Origin: Shewanella sairae
GTDB taxonomy: Bacteria; Pseudomonadota; Gammaproteobacteria; Enterobacterales; Shewanellaceae
Length of the DNA stretch: 64,000 bases
Reading direction: 5' to 3'
Assembly (NCBI RefSeq): GCF_023283535.1
Contig: NZ_JAKILT010000010.1
Location: 56,413 to 120,412 of the forward strand
The translations under genes were made by a program, and so were the position numbers. Of this stretch, positions 10,001-19,040 are shown in pieces (within the stretch, counting starts at the first letter, position 1; each line of letters starts with the position of its first letter). A model generated the notes under the pieces. The model ran no database searches and had not been told where the DNA came from. It saw nothing but the letters and a program-made list of their open reading frames with translations.

Positions 10001-10181
10001 TATTGCTGGCGGTGGTTTTTGGCCGCCCTTCGCGATTGCCATTGCTGGCGGCACATTACTGACGACATTATTATCTTTAGTCTGGGTACCGACTATGTAT
10101 CACTTAATTATGCGACCTAAAAAAGCCAGAACAAGCGATACCAAATCCAATGCAGCCAGTAAGCATTTGGTAACTGAATAA
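7086..10181 (+). CDS. RND-family efflux permease (AcrB/MexB-like)
   Basis: A 1031-residue inner-membrane proton antiporter of normal length for the family, with 12 expected transmembrane segments and two large periplasmic loops. Landmarks are the N-terminal PRMEDPEI motif, VDNAIVIVDAI in TM4, the porter-domain repeats, and a second transmembrane half with GLMGLAINAAIVILAEL. TM4 has Asp-Asn where AcrB has the adjacent proton-relay pair Asp407-Asp408, as in several non-AcrB RND subfamilies. It forms an operon with the adaptor (six-base gap). Substrate unknown; drugs, dyes, solvents or bile-like compounds are possible. Confidence 0.93.
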   Translation: MVKSLVENGRLISLVIALLVVAGFGAISSLPRMEDPEITNRFASVITHYPGASAERVEALVTEELESELRRLEELKLVQSTSRPGISVIQLELKDDVLETAPVWSRARDLIADAKGKLPTSAQNSTLDDQLGYANTAILGIAWRGGGEVRTDMLNRYGKELQSRLRLLSGTDFVNLYGQPTEEILVQLDGNKVNQLELSPAAIAQILQNADSKVSAGEVNNDYFKALIEVSGELDSIARIGQVPLKVTQNGQIIRLADIASISRQPKEPANSIALIDQQQGVMVAARMLSNTRVDLWLAQVRQTVDELQSSIPANIEIEWLFDQEGYTTERLGDLIASLLLGFVIILAVLMLTLGLRNAVIVSLSLPLTALFTLACMKYIGLPIHQMSVTGLVVALGIMVDNAIVIVDAISQRRQSGMDRINAVKQTLQHLWLPLAGSTITTMLAFAPIVLMPGAAGEFVGGIPISVIFALLGSFIISHTIIAGLAGRFGVDGKGTHWYQHGINLPFMSNAFRRTLSLALSRPLLAALVIGVLPVMGFIAAGKMTEQFFPPSDRDMFQIEVYLAPHASIDHTRLQVEEIDDQLRQTQGISRIDWVIGGNTPSFYYNLLQRQQGASNYAQAMVKATDFATANKLIPTLQKSLDKRYPQAQIIVRKLEQGPPFNAPVEVRIFGPNLDQLKLLGEQVRKVLSDTTDVIHTRATLSAGAPKVWLQIDEDASLMSGLSLTDIAEQVEMATTGINGGSILEQTESLPVRVRLSDSTREDQTRLSEITLVSGSGKGIPLSAISTSEIEVSRGAIPRRDGQRVNTIEAYLTSGVLPQTVVDSASEALSQIALPSGYHIELGGESAGRNEAVGNLMSNLVLVVTLLLTTVVLSFNSFRLTAIILFSAMQSAGLGLLAVYTFGYPFGFTVIIGLLGLMGLAINAAIVILAELEEAPETRAGDKQTIVDLVTSCGRHIGSTTITTIGGFLPLIIAGGGFWPPFAIAIAGGTLLTTLLSLVWVPTMYHLIMRPKKARTSDTKSNAASKHLVTE

Positions 10182-10183
10182 AG

Positions 10184-10435
10184 CTAACCCTGATTAGCGT
10201 GAGCAAGCAATAACCGATAAAGCTGGTCTTTAAGCGTCACTCGCTCAGCTTTCAATTCAATAAAGTGCTCGTCAGTGATGGGCACTTCGTTTTTTTCAAA
10301 ACCACGTATTTGGTGATCGAGTTGATGATAACGTTTTGCTAATTGGCAGAAATGACGATTAGTCGATTTAAGCTCAATAATCGCCGACAGGTATTCTGGA
10401 AACTCGTGGGTTAGCAGATGGTTTTCGCCCAACAT
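10184..10435 (-). CDS. YdcH-like (DUF465) small protein
   Basis: An 83-residue, mostly helical protein. The core (EYLSAIIELKSTNRHFCQLAKRYHQLDHQIRGFE, then LKAERVTLKDQLYRLL) fits the DUF465/YdcH family of short coiled-coil proteins of unknown function. The ATG is preceded by AGGAGAG. A 5-copy 9-bp tandem repeat lies immediately upstream in the 5' region and carries in-frame TAG codons, so it is not translated. Convergent with the RND pump gene, with only two bases between stops. Confidence 0.8.
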   Translation of the reverse strand: MLGENHLLTHEFPEYLSAIIELKSTNRHFCQLAKRYHQLDHQIRGFEKNEVPITDEHFIELKAERVTLKDQLYRLLLAHANQG

Positions 10436-10450
10436 ACCACTCTCCTCTTG

Positions 10451-10495
10451 CTACTTTTGCTACTTTTGCTACTTTTGCTACTTTTGCTACTTTTG
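10451..10495. repeat. 9-bp tandem repeat, 5 perfect copies
   Basis: CTACTTTTG is repeated five times without error, ending 16 bases upstream of the ydcH-like start codon and just ahead of its Shine-Dalgarno sequence. Such arrays are prone to slippage. Each unit contributes an in-frame TAG on the gene strand, so copy-number change would alter promoter or leader spacing, not the protein. Confidence 0.95.
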
Positions 10496-10663
10496 CACCC
10501 ATTATCTCCACTCTCATAAACCCGATCTAGTAAAAGTGGCGTTTTAATCTCCCAACTACCGTAAAGAATTCTTTAGTAGACCGAACACTTATAGACCTAG
10601 GTCAACTCTTTCAGATTAAAAATCAATTACATTAGCTAAAATCTCAGCAAATTTGACCCTAAA

Positions 10664-12667
10664 ATGAATTATAAAAATTGGCCAATTGCTAAACAAATTG
10701 GCATGCTCGCTTTATTACTCACAATCGTTATTTTTGGTTTTCTCGGTTGTGTATCCTATTTAACAGCCTCCGACGTCCTAAAAGATAAAGGCGTAAGCGC
10801 AATGCAAGCGCAGACACAAGGCACAGCAGATCTCATTGAGCTTCAATACGACAGTTTATTGTCACTTGCTAGACGTAATGCCGATGTTTTTCGCACCATG
10901 TACCCAGGGACGTTTTATAAACCCAATAACACCGTTAAAGTCATGGGTAAAGAAACACCTGCACTTAAACATCGTAACGAGCAAATTAATGCCTCTAAAA
11001 GTAAAGTTGACCGTTTCCATAAGCTAACAGGCGGAAATGCCACAGTATTTGTCCGAGACGGTGACAATTTTATCCGTATATCAACATCATTGAAAAATGC
11101 CGAAGGTAAACGCGTACTCACCACTTCCCTTGATAAAGATCACCCAGCCTACGCTGCTGTAATAAAAGGCAATGAGTTTGAAGGCTATGCCCAGTTATTC
11201 GGCAAAGACTACATGACGATTTACCGCCCAATAAAAGATACCAGTGGTCAAGTGATCGGCATTTTATATACAGGCTTTGATATTAGTGGCTCTATTGTGC
11301 AGCTGAGAAAAGCCATTAATAGCTTACAGCTGGAAGAGTCTGGCTCTTATTTACTGGCACGCAAATTAGATTTATCGCTGATTTATCACAAAGAACGCCA
11401 ACCAGGAGAAAAACTTTCTGATTCAATGCTTAATGGCATGAGTATTGAGCAAGCACTTAGCCATAAAGGTTCATGGGAGTACAGCAACAAGCAAGGGAAA
11501 AAAATGTACGCCTATACCGTTAATATCCCTGGCTGGGACTGGATATTAGTGGGTCAAGTTAACTATGCAGAGCTTAAAGAAGAAAGTGTCACGCTTCTAA
11601 AAATCAATGTTGCCGTGTCATTAATAGGCATGATTGTGATTACTCTACTCTTATCGCAAGTACTCGTTAGAACACTTAAGCCATTAACATCATTGCAAAA
11701 TCAGTTAGAAAGACTGGGAGAAGGTGATTTATCTCAGCAATTTGCATCAACCAACCTGCAAAGTAAAAACGAAGTGGACTTAATCACTGCAAGCACTTCT
11801 AAAATGGCCACTAATCTTCGAGAATTAATCTTAGCGCTGCAAAACTCTGTCACGGCATTACAAGCTCACTCGAGCCACACTCAAGAGACGGCACGCTTAA
11901 ATGGTGAAGAAGCCCAATCTTTAATGGCGCAAACAGATCAGATCGCAACCGCGATTGAAGAAATGTCAGCCTCGGTACGAGATGTGGCCAACCATGCTAG
12001 TGAAGGCGCCAATATGAGCCTAAGAGTGGACAATGCAGCTAAAGGCGGACAAGAAAACCTAAATGATTTAGTTTCAGGGCTACAAAACTTAAGCCTACAG
12101 CTATCACAAAGCCACACCAGTGTTGAAGTAGTTGCTGAAAATAGTCAAGCTATTAGCCAGGTTACCGAAGTCATTAACAGCATTGCCGAGCAAACTAATT
12201 TACTCGCGCTAAATGCTGCCATCGAAGCGGCTAGAGCCGGCGAGCAAGGCCGCGGCTTTGCCGTTGTTGCTGATGAAGTTCGAACCCTTGCTCAGCGCAC
12301 CCAAACCTCGATTGCACAAATATCTGAAACCATCACCCAGCTGCAGTCACAAGTAAAATTAACTGCAGAGCAAATGAATCAAAGTAACGAGCTCGGCGAC
12401 GCCTCTGCGGCACAAGGTAATGATGCGATGAACCAGTTAGTTGAAATCACATCAAGTATTGGCGAGCTAGCGACGGCAGCGAGCAGTATTGCCAGCGCAA
12501 CCGAGCAACAAAGCGCAGTTGCCGAAGAGATCACTCGTAATCTACATCAAATCACTGAGCTTGCTAGAGATGGTGAGCAACGTGCAGGCGAAAGTGTTGA
12601 CTCGGCAGAAAGCCTTGCTGCACTGGCCGACGAAATTAACACAAAGATCAGCGTGTTTAAGGCGTAA
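10664..12667 (+). CDS. Methyl-accepting chemotaxis protein (Cache sensor)
   Basis: A 667-residue transducer: a first transmembrane helix ([19 protein letters not shown]), a periplasmic domain of about 280 residues with Cache_3/Cache_2-like features ([44 protein letters not shown]), a second transmembrane helix near residue 320, HAMP, and a cytoplasmic signalling domain. The conserved hairpin tip is present ([35 protein letters not shown]). The probable ligand class is a small organic molecule, but this cannot be read. No chemotaxis partner gene is adjacent. Confidence 0.93.
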   Translation: MNYKNWPIAKQIGMLALLLTIVIFGFLGCVSYLTASDVLKDKGVSAMQAQTQGTADLIELQYDSLLSLARRNADVFRTMYPGTFYKPNNTVKVMGKETPALKHRNEQINASKSKVDRFHKLTGGNATVFVRDGDNFIRISTSLKNAEGKRVLTTSLDKDHPAYAAVIKGNEFEGYAQLFGKDYMTIYRPIKDTSGQVIGILYTGFDISGSIVQLRKAINSLQLEESGSYLLARKLDLSLIYHKERQPGEKLSDSMLNGMSIEQALSHKGSWEYSNKQGKKMYAYTVNIPGWDWILVGQVNYAELKEESVTLLKINVAVSLIGMIVITLLLSQVLVRTLKPLTSLQNQLERLGEGDLSQQFASTNLQSKNEVDLITASTSKMATNLRELILALQNSVTALQAHSSHTQETARLNGEEAQSLMAQTDQIATAIEEMSASVRDVANHASEGANMSLRVDNAAKGGQENLNDLVSGLQNLSLQLSQSHTSVEVVAENSQAISQVTEVINSIAEQTNLLALNAAIEAARAGEQGRGFAVVADEVRTLAQRTQTSIAQISETITQLQSQVKLTAEQMNQSNELGDASAAQGNDAMNQLVEITSSIGELATAASSIASATEQQSAVAEEITRNLHQITELARDGEQRAGESVDSAESLAALADEINTKISVFKA

Positions 12668-12707
12668 GCGTTGACGTAACTAAAGCGATTACTAAATAAA
12701 TAATCTA

Positions 12708-12735
12708 AAGCAACAGTACGCTGTTGCTTTTTTTA
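12708..12735 (+). terminator. Rho-independent terminator after MCP gene
   Basis: AAGCAACAG / CTGTTGCTT 9-bp stem, TACG loop, then a run of T residues. It lies 41 bases after the MCP stop. Confidence 0.9.
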
Positions 12736-12830
12736 TTGTTGATTTTGAGCAGATTTGTCATTACCGTCCTCAACAATTCTTAGGCGTCACACTTTTATTG
12801 GCCACCATTAGAGTGCATAGAGAGAAAAGC

Positions 12831-13406
12831 ATGTTTAGAAAAGTATTAATAGTCTCGTTAATCGTCATTTTGGCTGGCTGTGCAAGCAGCCCACAAAATA
12901 ATACTGTTGAAGGCAAGAAATTGCTGATTATTGCAGGTGAAGGGCTCAATACCACTTATGAGAGTAGCCCTGCGGCTAACGGCTTTCTATTTGAGGTTGG
13001 TAACACTTTTGCCACCGATCTTGGTCTACAACTTGAAGAGCTTGGTTTTGATTCTTATCTATTTGTTAGTAAAGACTCAACGACCTATAAACAGCAATAT
13101 CAACGCGCAGTAAACCGCTTAATGACCGATGAAACCATTGATGGCGTTGCTGAAATAAAAGTGCTGCACACCAAAAATGATAAGGTCAATGAAATTGCAC
13201 TATATGCGACCTATTTTACCACTGACCTAATGGTGAAAGGCTGTGATCTACGCACCTCTAAAAATTGCTATAGCGTCAAAGAACTCGACAAAATAGGTGA
13301 TAAAACCTATCAAATTGTTGACCAAAAAACAGAGCAATTTAATACCACGCCGGTATCGGAGATGGTGATGGATACAGCGCTATTTATCTATCGCGCCGAA
13401 CTGTAA
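12831..13406 (+). CDS. Hypothetical lipoprotein
   Basis: A 191-residue protein beginning MFRKVLIVSLIVILAGC, a textbook lipoprotein signal with lipobox LAGC. I place the start here, not at an upstream in-frame ATG at 12798, because it puts the signal peptide at the N-terminus and AGAGAAAAGC precedes it. The mature part (KLLIIAGEGLNTTYESSP, then LEELGFDSYLFVSKDS and YATYFTTDLMVKGCDL) matches no family I recognise. It is followed by a convergent symporter gene. Confidence 0.75.
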   Translation: MFRKVLIVSLIVILAGCASSPQNNTVEGKKLLIIAGEGLNTTYESSPAANGFLFEVGNTFATDLGLQLEELGFDSYLFVSKDSTTYKQQYQRAVNRLMTDETIDGVAEIKVLHTKNDKVNEIALYATYFTTDLMVKGCDLRTSKNCYSVKELDKIGDKTYQIVDQKTEQFNTTPVSEMVMDTALFIYRAEL

Positions 13407-13423
13407 TAGCCAGAAAATGTAAT

Positions 13424-13458
13424 AAAACTAACCGTTACCAACTTGGCTGCGGTTAGTT
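13424..13458 (-). terminator. Terminator hairpin between lipoprotein and symporter genes
   Basis: AACTAACCG / CGGTTAGTT 9-bp perfect stem with a 15-base loop. On the minus strand TTTTATTA follows, suiting the symporter gene that ends at 13528. Confidence 0.65.
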
Positions 13459-13527
13459 CGACATTACCTAACCTTTCCAGTGCACTAACCATCTGTGCAT
13501 TTATCAGTACATTTGCCTCTCTATGTA

Positions 13528-14781
13528 CTAGCTACGCTGCCACTTATCGACCACCAAGGCAGCAATAATATCGCCCTCAACATTCACCGCTGTGCGGAAG
13601 GTATCGAGCGGTCTTTCGATAATCAATAAGATCGCAATAGCTTCTAATGGAATGCCGGCAGCAAGTAACACTAACTGCATCCCGGACATTGAGCCAGATG
13701 GCATGCCTGGCGCGCCAATAGACGATACCATTGCCATCAAAAAAATCATGATTAGCCCTGTTGTAGTTAAATCTACACCAAATAACTGCGCTAAAAAAAT
13801 AGCTGCCACACCTTCAAACAACGCCGTGCCATCCATATTCATTACTGAACCTAACGGCAACACCACACTACTGGTTGCCGGCTTCACACCCAGTTCTTCA
13901 GCGCTTTTCATCGACAAAGGTAATGTTGCGGCACTGGATGAGGTGGCAAATGCCATGGCGAGCGGCGCACTAATCCCTTTAAACAAGGTGCGGATTTTTA
14001 TGCCGGTAAGCAATTTTGCCAAGCTAGGTAAAACCACCAAACCATGCAGCATGGTTAAACCAAACACTAATAGTGCAAACATCGCCAACTGACTAAACAA
14101 GGCTTCACTGCCGCCAATCGAAAACTCGAGAATAATCGCGAAAATAGCCAGTGGAGAAAGTCGAATAATGCCACCAACTAAGGTATTAATGCCTTTATTC
14201 ATACCGCGAATAACTTCAAATAACACATGTTCTTGCGGCAATGCGATAAGCAGCGAAATACCTATCATAAAAGAGAACACTACCACCGCCAGCAGATTAC
14301 CCTCTGCAATTGCAGCTACAGGGTTAACTAGTGCCATCTGTAGCATCTTGGTCGCTATCGCGCCGCCACTTGCGGCTTCCGCTTCAATCAAATGTGTGCC
14401 AGCCGCTAACGGCACAGCTTGTGTGAGTGGCTGCCAAGCAGGCATTAACAAGGATGCGCCTAAACCAAGGCTCACGGCAATCGTCGTCGTAAATATATAA
14501 AAGCCTACGGTGCGCCTACCAAGCGTTTTTAACTTAGTTATCGCGCCAATATTACTTATGCCCTCTACCAAAGAGAGCATAACCATGACCCCAACCACCA
14601 TTTTTAGCAAACCGATATAAACCGTCTTACCTAGCATTAAGAACTGATACCAGCTCTGCTGATTAATCGTGGCCACTTCACTTGGTGCTGTGAATTCAGT
14701 GATCCCGGTTGCTAATAACCAAGCCGCTAATGCTGCAATGATTAGTTGTAGTGGCAGAGAACTGCGAATTTTATTCCACAT
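13528..14781 (-). CDS. Dicarboxylate/amino acid:cation symporter (DAACS family)
   Basis: About 417 residues from the ATG at 14781, which has GGAAA upstream; a TTG 12 bases earlier is less likely. A multi-spanning inner-membrane protein with the family hallmarks: the serine-rich hairpin FATSSSAATLPLSM, and LPLGSVMNMDGTALFEGVAAIFLAQ-type TM7 with the NMDGT cation/substrate motif. It imports acidic or neutral amino acids or C4-dicarboxylates with Na+ or H+. The exact substrate is not determinable. Single-gene unit. Confidence 0.9.
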   Translation of the reverse strand: MWNKIRSSLPLQLIIAALAAWLLATGITEFTAPSEVATINQQSWYQFLMLGKTVYIGLLKMVVGVMVMLSLVEGISNIGAITKLKTLGRRTVGFYIFTTTIAVSLGLGASLLMPAWQPLTQAVPLAAGTHLIEAEAASGGAIATKMLQMALVNPVAAIAEGNLLAVVVFSFMIGISLLIALPQEHVLFEVIRGMNKGINTLVGGIIRLSPLAIFAIILEFSIGGSEALFSQLAMFALLVFGLTMLHGLVVLPSLAKLLTGIKIRTLFKGISAPLAMAFATSSSAATLPLSMKSAEELGVKPATSSVVLPLGSVMNMDGTALFEGVAAIFLAQLFGVDLTTTGLIMIFLMAMVSSIGAPGMPSGSMSGMQLVLLAAGIPLEAIAILLIIERPLDTFRTAVNVEGDIIAALVVDKWQRS

Positions 14782-14980
14782 AAAAGTTTCCAAAATAATC
14801 AGCAGGTACTAAACAGTCCTGCCTTTGGCCATTGAGTTAAGCTGCTAAGAAGCGTAAGCGCGAGTGGGCATAAATACATAAAGCGGCGGATTATAACGTC
14901 AAATTACAAAATGATAATTAGTCATTTCTGCAAATAACAATTACCTACTGGTAATAGTGAATTGTACAAAGCCAGAAAAC

Positions 14981-15005
14981 AAAAAGCCCCGCATTTGCGG
15001 GGCTC
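14981..15005 (-). terminator. Terminator of the cydABX operon
   Basis: AGCCCCGC / GCGGGGCT 8-bp GC-rich stem with a 4-base loop, followed on the minus strand by TTTTTG. It lies 30 bases after the cydX stop. Confidence 0.9.
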
Positions 15006-15034
15006 TTACTTAACCATTTAACGATTGCAGAAGA

Positions 15035-15151
15035 TTAATCTTCGCTCTCCGCATCACGGTCCATGTTCTCAGTATTTTCAAGCCAAAGCGCGTTGATAAT
15101 ACCAAAAGAACAGGCTAACAATACGCCTAAAATCCAAGCGAAATACCACAT
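15035..15151 (-). CDS. cydX: Cytochrome bd oxidase small subunit CydX
   Basis: A 38-codon ORF on the minus strand, 15 bases after cydB. It begins MWYFAWILGVLLAC, the conserved CydX N-terminal transmembrane helix, and continues FGIINALWLENTE with an acidic tail, very close to E. coli CydX. The small subunit stabilises the CydAB complex and its haem groups. It is preceded by AGGAGCC. Confidence 0.93.
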   Translation of the reverse strand: MWYFAWILGVLLACSFGIINALWLENTENMDRDAESED

Positions 15152-15166
15152 AATCTAGGCTCCTTA

Positions 15167-16306
15167 TTAGTAAAGTGAGGTCTTGTTCTTTTCGATGAAG
15201 TCACGAGTTAAGCGACCAAACATCTTCAAGTAAGTCCAAACCGTGTAGCTAAGTACAATCGGTACAAAGATGATTGCAGCCCAAGTCATTACAGTCAATG
15301 ACATTTCACTTGCAGTCGAATCCCACATAGTCAAACTTACGTTTGGCTCTAGTGAAGATGGCATAACGAATGGGAACATTGCTGCACCACACGTTAGAAT
15401 TACCGCTGCAATACCTAGTGAGCTAAAGAAGAACGCAAAACCAGAGCGGTTCATACGGCTAGATAGCAATACTAAGATAGGCATAAGCAGACCAATTACA
15501 GGGAACGCCATAGTCAGTGGGTACTTATCGTAGTTCACTAACCAAGCGCCTGCTTCAACGCTAACAGTTTTAAGCGTTGGGTCAGATACACCGTATGTGT
15601 CGATAGCAGAAGTAATCACGTAACCGTCAATACCATTCACTAACCATACACCCGCTGCGCCGAAGAACACGAATAGTGCTACTGATAGCAACTGCGACAT
15701 CTTAGCAGCGCGAACACGTAGCTCGCCTTCAGTCTTCATTTGTAGCCAAGTAGAACCCTGAAGCATAAACATGCTCACGCTCACTAGGCCAGCTAGAATA
15801 CCAAAGCCGTTAAGTAGACCGAAGAAACCACCGTGGTAAGTTGCACGTAGGTATTCGTCAAAGTTAAACGGAACACCTTGTAACAAGTTACCAAACGCAA
15901 CACCGATAATTAGCGGCGGAACAAAACCACCCGCAAACAGTGCCCAGTCCCAAGACTTACGCCATCTTGGATCTTCAATCTTTGAACGGTAGTCAAAACC
16001 TACTGGACGCATAAACAATGCAAACAACGTCAGCATCATCGCCACGTAGAAACCAGAGAAAGACACACCGTATACCATAGGCCAAGCTGCGAACAATGCA
16101 CCACCAGCGGTGATTAACCAAACTTGGTTACCATCCCAGTGCGGGGCAATTGAGTTAATCATAATACGGCGGTCAGTGTCGTCTTTACCGATAATCGGTA
16201 ATAAAGCACCTACGCCCATATCAAAGCCGTCTGTGACAGCGAATCCGATGAAAAGCACACCAATCAGTGCCCACCAGATGAATCTTAACATTTCATAATC
16301 AAACAT
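15167..16306 (-). CDS. cydB: Cytochrome bd ubiquinol oxidase subunit II
   Basis: 379 residues, the same length as E. coli CydB. It starts MFDYEMLRFIWWALIGVLF, with conserved GFAVTDGFDMGVGALLP and PHWDGNQVWLITAGGALFAAWP. It pairs with CydA in the inner membrane to oxidise ubiquinol and reduce O2 at high affinity. Its start lies 15 bases after the cydA stop, and the operon order is cydA-cydB-cydX. Confidence 0.97.
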   Translation of the reverse strand: MFDYEMLRFIWWALIGVLFIGFAVTDGFDMGVGALLPIIGKDDTDRRIMINSIAPHWDGNQVWLITAGGALFAAWPMVYGVSFSGFYVAMMLTLFALFMRPVGFDYRSKIEDPRWRKSWDWALFAGGFVPPLIIGVAFGNLLQGVPFNFDEYLRATYHGGFFGLLNGFGILAGLVSVSMFMLQGSTWLQMKTEGELRVRAAKMSQLLSVALFVFFGAAGVWLVNGIDGYVITSAIDTYGVSDPTLKTVSVEAGAWLVNYDKYPLTMAFPVIGLLMPILVLLSSRMNRSGFAFFFSSLGIAAVILTCGAAMFPFVMPSSLEPNVSLTMWDSTASEMSLTVMTWAAIIFVPIVLSYTVWTYLKMFGRLTRDFIEKNKTSLY

Positions 16307-16321
16307 AATCAGATCTCCAGT

Positions 16322-17878
16322 TTAGGCATCAAGCTTTTCAAAGTGATAGCGACCCGTCTTTAAACAGCTAGGACCGATACGCGCGAACTTAATCATTAGA
16401 TAAAGCTCAATCACTAACAAGATGGTATAGAACAACGTGATAGAGATGATACTGAACATTAGGTCGCCTACTGACAAGCTAGACGCTGACATAAATGTTG
16501 GTAGCACTTCAGAAATTGTCCAAGGTTGACGACCGTATTCAGCCACAAACCAACCACACTCAATAGCAATCCACGGTAGTGGTAAGCTGTAAAGTGCCGC
16601 TTTAAGAACCCATGGTTTCTCTTCGATTTGATGACGTGTGCTCTGCCAGAATGCTGCAGCAAACACAAGTAACATCACCATACCCGCACCAACCATGACA
16701 CGGAAAGACCAGAACATAGGCGCTACGTTTGGAATAGAATCATCAGCTGCTGCTTTGATTTGCTCATCTGTCGCATCAACCACTTTGTCAGTGTAACGCT
16801 TCAGCAGTAGACCATAACCTAGGTCAACTTTCGCTTCTTCAAATGCTGCACGGATTTCAGGCGTTTCTTCACCATTACGTAATTGCTCAAGTAGACCGTA
16901 AGCGACCATACCGTTGCGAATACGCACTTCGTGCTCTGCAATCAGATCTTTAATACCGGTAACTTGCTCATCAAGTGAACGAGTTGCAATGATACCCATT
17001 GCATAAGGAATCTTAACCGCGAAGTCAGTTTCTTGAGTTTCTTGATTTGGGAAACCCACTGCAGTAAATGCAGCTGGTGCTGGCTCAGTGTGCCATTCAG
17101 CTTCAATTGCCGCTAGCTTAACGCGTTGTACTTCACCCACCTTGTAGCCTGACTCGTCACCAAGAACGATTACAGACAAGATAGACGCCATACCGAAACT
17201 CGCTGCAATCGCAAATGAACGACGTGCAAACGGTAAGTCACGCTTTTTAAGGATGTAGTAAGCACTGATAGCAAGAACGAACATCGCACCAGCAACATAA
17301 CCAGACGCAACAGTGTGAACAAACTTCACCTGTGCAACTGGGTTAAATAACACTTCACCCCAGCTAGTCATTTCCATACGCATGGTTTCGTAGTTAAATG
17401 TGCTACCTACTGGGTTTTGCATCCAACCGTTCGCAACCAGAATCCAAAGCGCAGACATGTTAGAGCCTAGGGCTACTAACCAAGTTACCGCTAAATGCTG
17501 ACGTTTGCTGAAACGATCCCAACCAAAGAAGAACATACCCACAAGAGTAGATTCTAGGAAGAATGCCATTAGGCCTTCAATAGCAAGTGGTGCACCAAAG
17601 ATGTCACCAACGTAATGCGAGTAGTATGACCAGTTAGTTCCGAATTGGAACTCCATTGCCAGACCAGTTGCAACGCCAAGTGCAAAGTTGATACCGAATA
17701 ACTTACCCCAGAACTTGGTCATATCTTTATAGATTTGCTTATTGGTCATCACATAAAGTGATTCCATAATGGCTAGCAAGAATGCTAACCCCAAGGTCAA
17801 GGGAACAAATAGGAAGTGATACATGGCCGTCATCGCAAATTGGAAACGCGACAGGTCAACAACCTCTTCTAAAATCAT
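16322..17878 (-). CDS. cydA: Cytochrome bd ubiquinol oxidase subunit I
   Basis: 518 residues. It starts [25 protein letters not shown], containing the conserved His that ligates haem b595. Also visible are the E/Q-rich stretch [23 protein letters not shown], the Q-loop (about residues 240-390, long form) and [20 protein letters not shown]. It carries haems b558, b595 and d. A ribosome site AAGGAGT precedes the start, and a leader hairpin at 17910-17934 lies just above it. A perfect FNR-type box is about 320 bases upstream, fitting induction at low oxygen. Confidence 0.97.
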   Translation of the reverse strand: MILEEVVDLSRFQFAMTAMYHFLFVPLTLGLAFLLAIMESLYVMTNKQIYKDMTKFWGKLFGINFALGVATGLAMEFQFGTNWSYYSHYVGDIFGAPLAIEGLMAFFLESTLVGMFFFGWDRFSKRQHLAVTWLVALGSNMSALWILVANGWMQNPVGSTFNYETMRMEMTSWGEVLFNPVAQVKFVHTVASGYVAGAMFVLAISAYYILKKRDLPFARRSFAIAASFGMASILSVIVLGDESGYKVGEVQRVKLAAIEAEWHTEPAPAAFTAVGFPNQETQETDFAVKIPYAMGIIATRSLDEQVTGIKDLIAEHEVRIRNGMVAYGLLEQLRNGEETPEIRAAFEEAKVDLGYGLLLKRYTDKVVDATDEQIKAAADDSIPNVAPMFWSFRVMVGAGMVMLLVFAAAFWQSTRHQIEEKPWVLKAALYSLPLPWIAIECGWFVAEYGRQPWTISEVLPTFMSASSLSVGDLMFSIISITLFYTILLVIELYLMIKFARIGPSCLKTGRYHFEKLDA

Positions 17879-17909
17879 TTGTGACTCCTTAGGTGGTACG
17901 TCAAATCAC

Positions 17910-17934
17910 TTTCGTTAGATCCCCATCAACGAAA
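17910..17934 (-). promoter_or_regulatory. Leader hairpin upstream of cydA
   Basis: TTTCGTT-A-GAT / ATC-AACGAAA around a CCCC loop gives a stem with one bulged base, about 20 bases above the cydA Shine-Dalgarno sequence. It could stabilise the mRNA or be a protein-binding palindrome. Confidence 0.5.
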
Positions 17935-18550
17935 ATGATTGCCTATATAGGAATATTAATGCAGTAAATAATGTCGAATATTTTTAACAAATAGTCGGCT
18001 AAACCGCGCTGTTTTGTTTAGTTCATAAATTTTGTTATTAAAAGCTTAAAAAACTGCTAGAGAAACACTCACGATCACACTTCACTAAGCTTTTGAGACA
18101 TTTACCACGAAAATGCAGTTAGAAATTAAACAATTTAGTTAATATCAGCAACTTGCAATACGAAGTAAGCTTATCCTCAGGGTTTTTATAACATCCGAAA
18201 TTGATTCAAATCAATCAATGCATTTGGTTTCAATGGGTTTTGGGGGGCAGCACACAGTTCCAATCTGTGGGTGATTGACAGCATAAAACAACCGTGTTAG
18301 GGGTGCGCATTTTTTAAACAGGAATACTTTTATTAACAATTACACCATAAATTGACACTGTAGCGACCGCAATACTATTTTTTAACAATTGAAGGGTTAG
18401 CTGTTGTATTGCAAAAACATGAGATCGAAATCACAAAAAATATATTAACAATTAAAATACAGTAACTTAAAAACACATTAAAAAACAAAAACGAAAATAA
18501 AATAAGAAAAATCATTAGAAATACTAATGGCAAAATACAATTTTTCTAGT
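17935..18550. other. Long regulatory region upstream of cydA
   Basis: About 600 bases without a credible ORF. It holds an FNR-type box at 18201-18214 and three direct copies of TTAACAATT (starts 18333, 18382, 18445), whose complement AATTGTTAA contains the GTTAA core of ArcA sites. It is very AT-rich towards 18420-18540, compatible with bent DNA. Confidence 0.6.
18201..18214. promoter_or_regulatory. FNR/EtrA-type box
   Basis: TTGATTCAAATCAA matches the FNR consensus TTGAT-N4-ATCAA perfectly. It lies between cydA (minus strand) and the small transcription unit at 18551 (plus strand), so it could act on either. EtrA is the Shewanella FNR homologue. Confidence 0.75.
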
Positions 18551-18579
18551 TTGATGATTCCCCTTAACTAGCCTAGAAT
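18551..18579 (+). promoter_or_regulatory. Sigma-70 promoter of small unit between cydA and purL
   Basis: -35 TTGATG at 18551-18556 and -10 TAGAAT at 18574-18579, with the ideal 17-base spacer. The structured leader begins about 12-15 bases downstream. Confidence 0.7.
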
Positions 18580-18589
18580 AGCCACCAAG

Positions 18590-18660
18590 TTGAGGAGACA
18601 GTCTTACTAACCCGGTGACGTAGCCCGGAAAGACTCACTCCGCTTAAATCATCAATCTAT
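18590..18660 (+). ncRNA. Structured 5' leader of unknown class
   Basis: Nested complementary segments GGAG (18594-18597), AGTCTT (18600-18605) and CCGG (18612-18615) pair with CCGG (18625-18628), AAGACT (18630-18635) and CTCC (18638-18641). It lies between a good promoter and a short ORF. I do not recognise a known riboswitch consensus. Confidence 0.5.
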
Positions 18661-18674
18661 GTGGAGAAACCATC

Positions 18675-18752
18675 ATGACAAAATTATTCGAGCGTCTAGT
18701 TGTTAGCTATCAGCGTGTTTTCGTTGAACTTTATACTTCTAGAGAGCTATAA
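18675..18752 (+). CDS. Very small ORF, 25 residues, unknown function
   Basis: ATG is preceded by GGAG nine bases upstream and encodes a 25-residue peptide starting MTKLFERLVVSY and ending YTSREL. It could form an amphipathic helix. It sits in a self-contained unit: promoter at 18551, structured leader, and strong terminator at 18804. It may be a functional small protein, a leader peptide, or incidental to a small RNA. I do not recognise it. Confidence 0.55.
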   Translation: MTKLFERLVVSYQRVFVELYTSREL

Positions 18753-18803
18753 GCACGATTTTCTAATGCAAGATTATTCTTGAAGTTTTGTTAGCGCAAA
18801 GCG

Positions 18804-18833
18804 GCCCTCCTTAGTAATAAGGGGGGCTTTTTT
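18804..18833 (+). terminator. Strong terminator of the small unit
   Basis: GCCCTCCTTA / TAAGGGGGGC stem (one T-G pair) with a 4-base loop, then six T residues. It ends the unit that starts near 18590. Confidence 0.88.
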
Positions 18834-19040
18834 ATGGCTGAAGGATTATTGATACGCTGTTCTGTAACCTAAACACTGTTTGTAAAGAGTATGGATAACT
18901 ATAGCTTATCGATAAACTTACTCTCACTGCCGTAAAACAATTTAATTAGCATTACGTTCAGCTGCAGTCTTCCTCTAATCTATTGTTTAGAGAAGCTTCT
19001 TTAGTATGTTAAACCACCATCAAATATTTCATGCAAAAAA

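Noticed and set aside
10451..10495. CRISPR-like array
   Set aside because: Units are 9 bases with no spacers; a simple tandem repeat. No CRISPR array or cas gene seen anywhere in the window.
13592..14092. 166-codon plus-strand ORF within the symporter gene
   Set aside because: Antisense shadow; the minus-strand protein has clear DAACS motifs.
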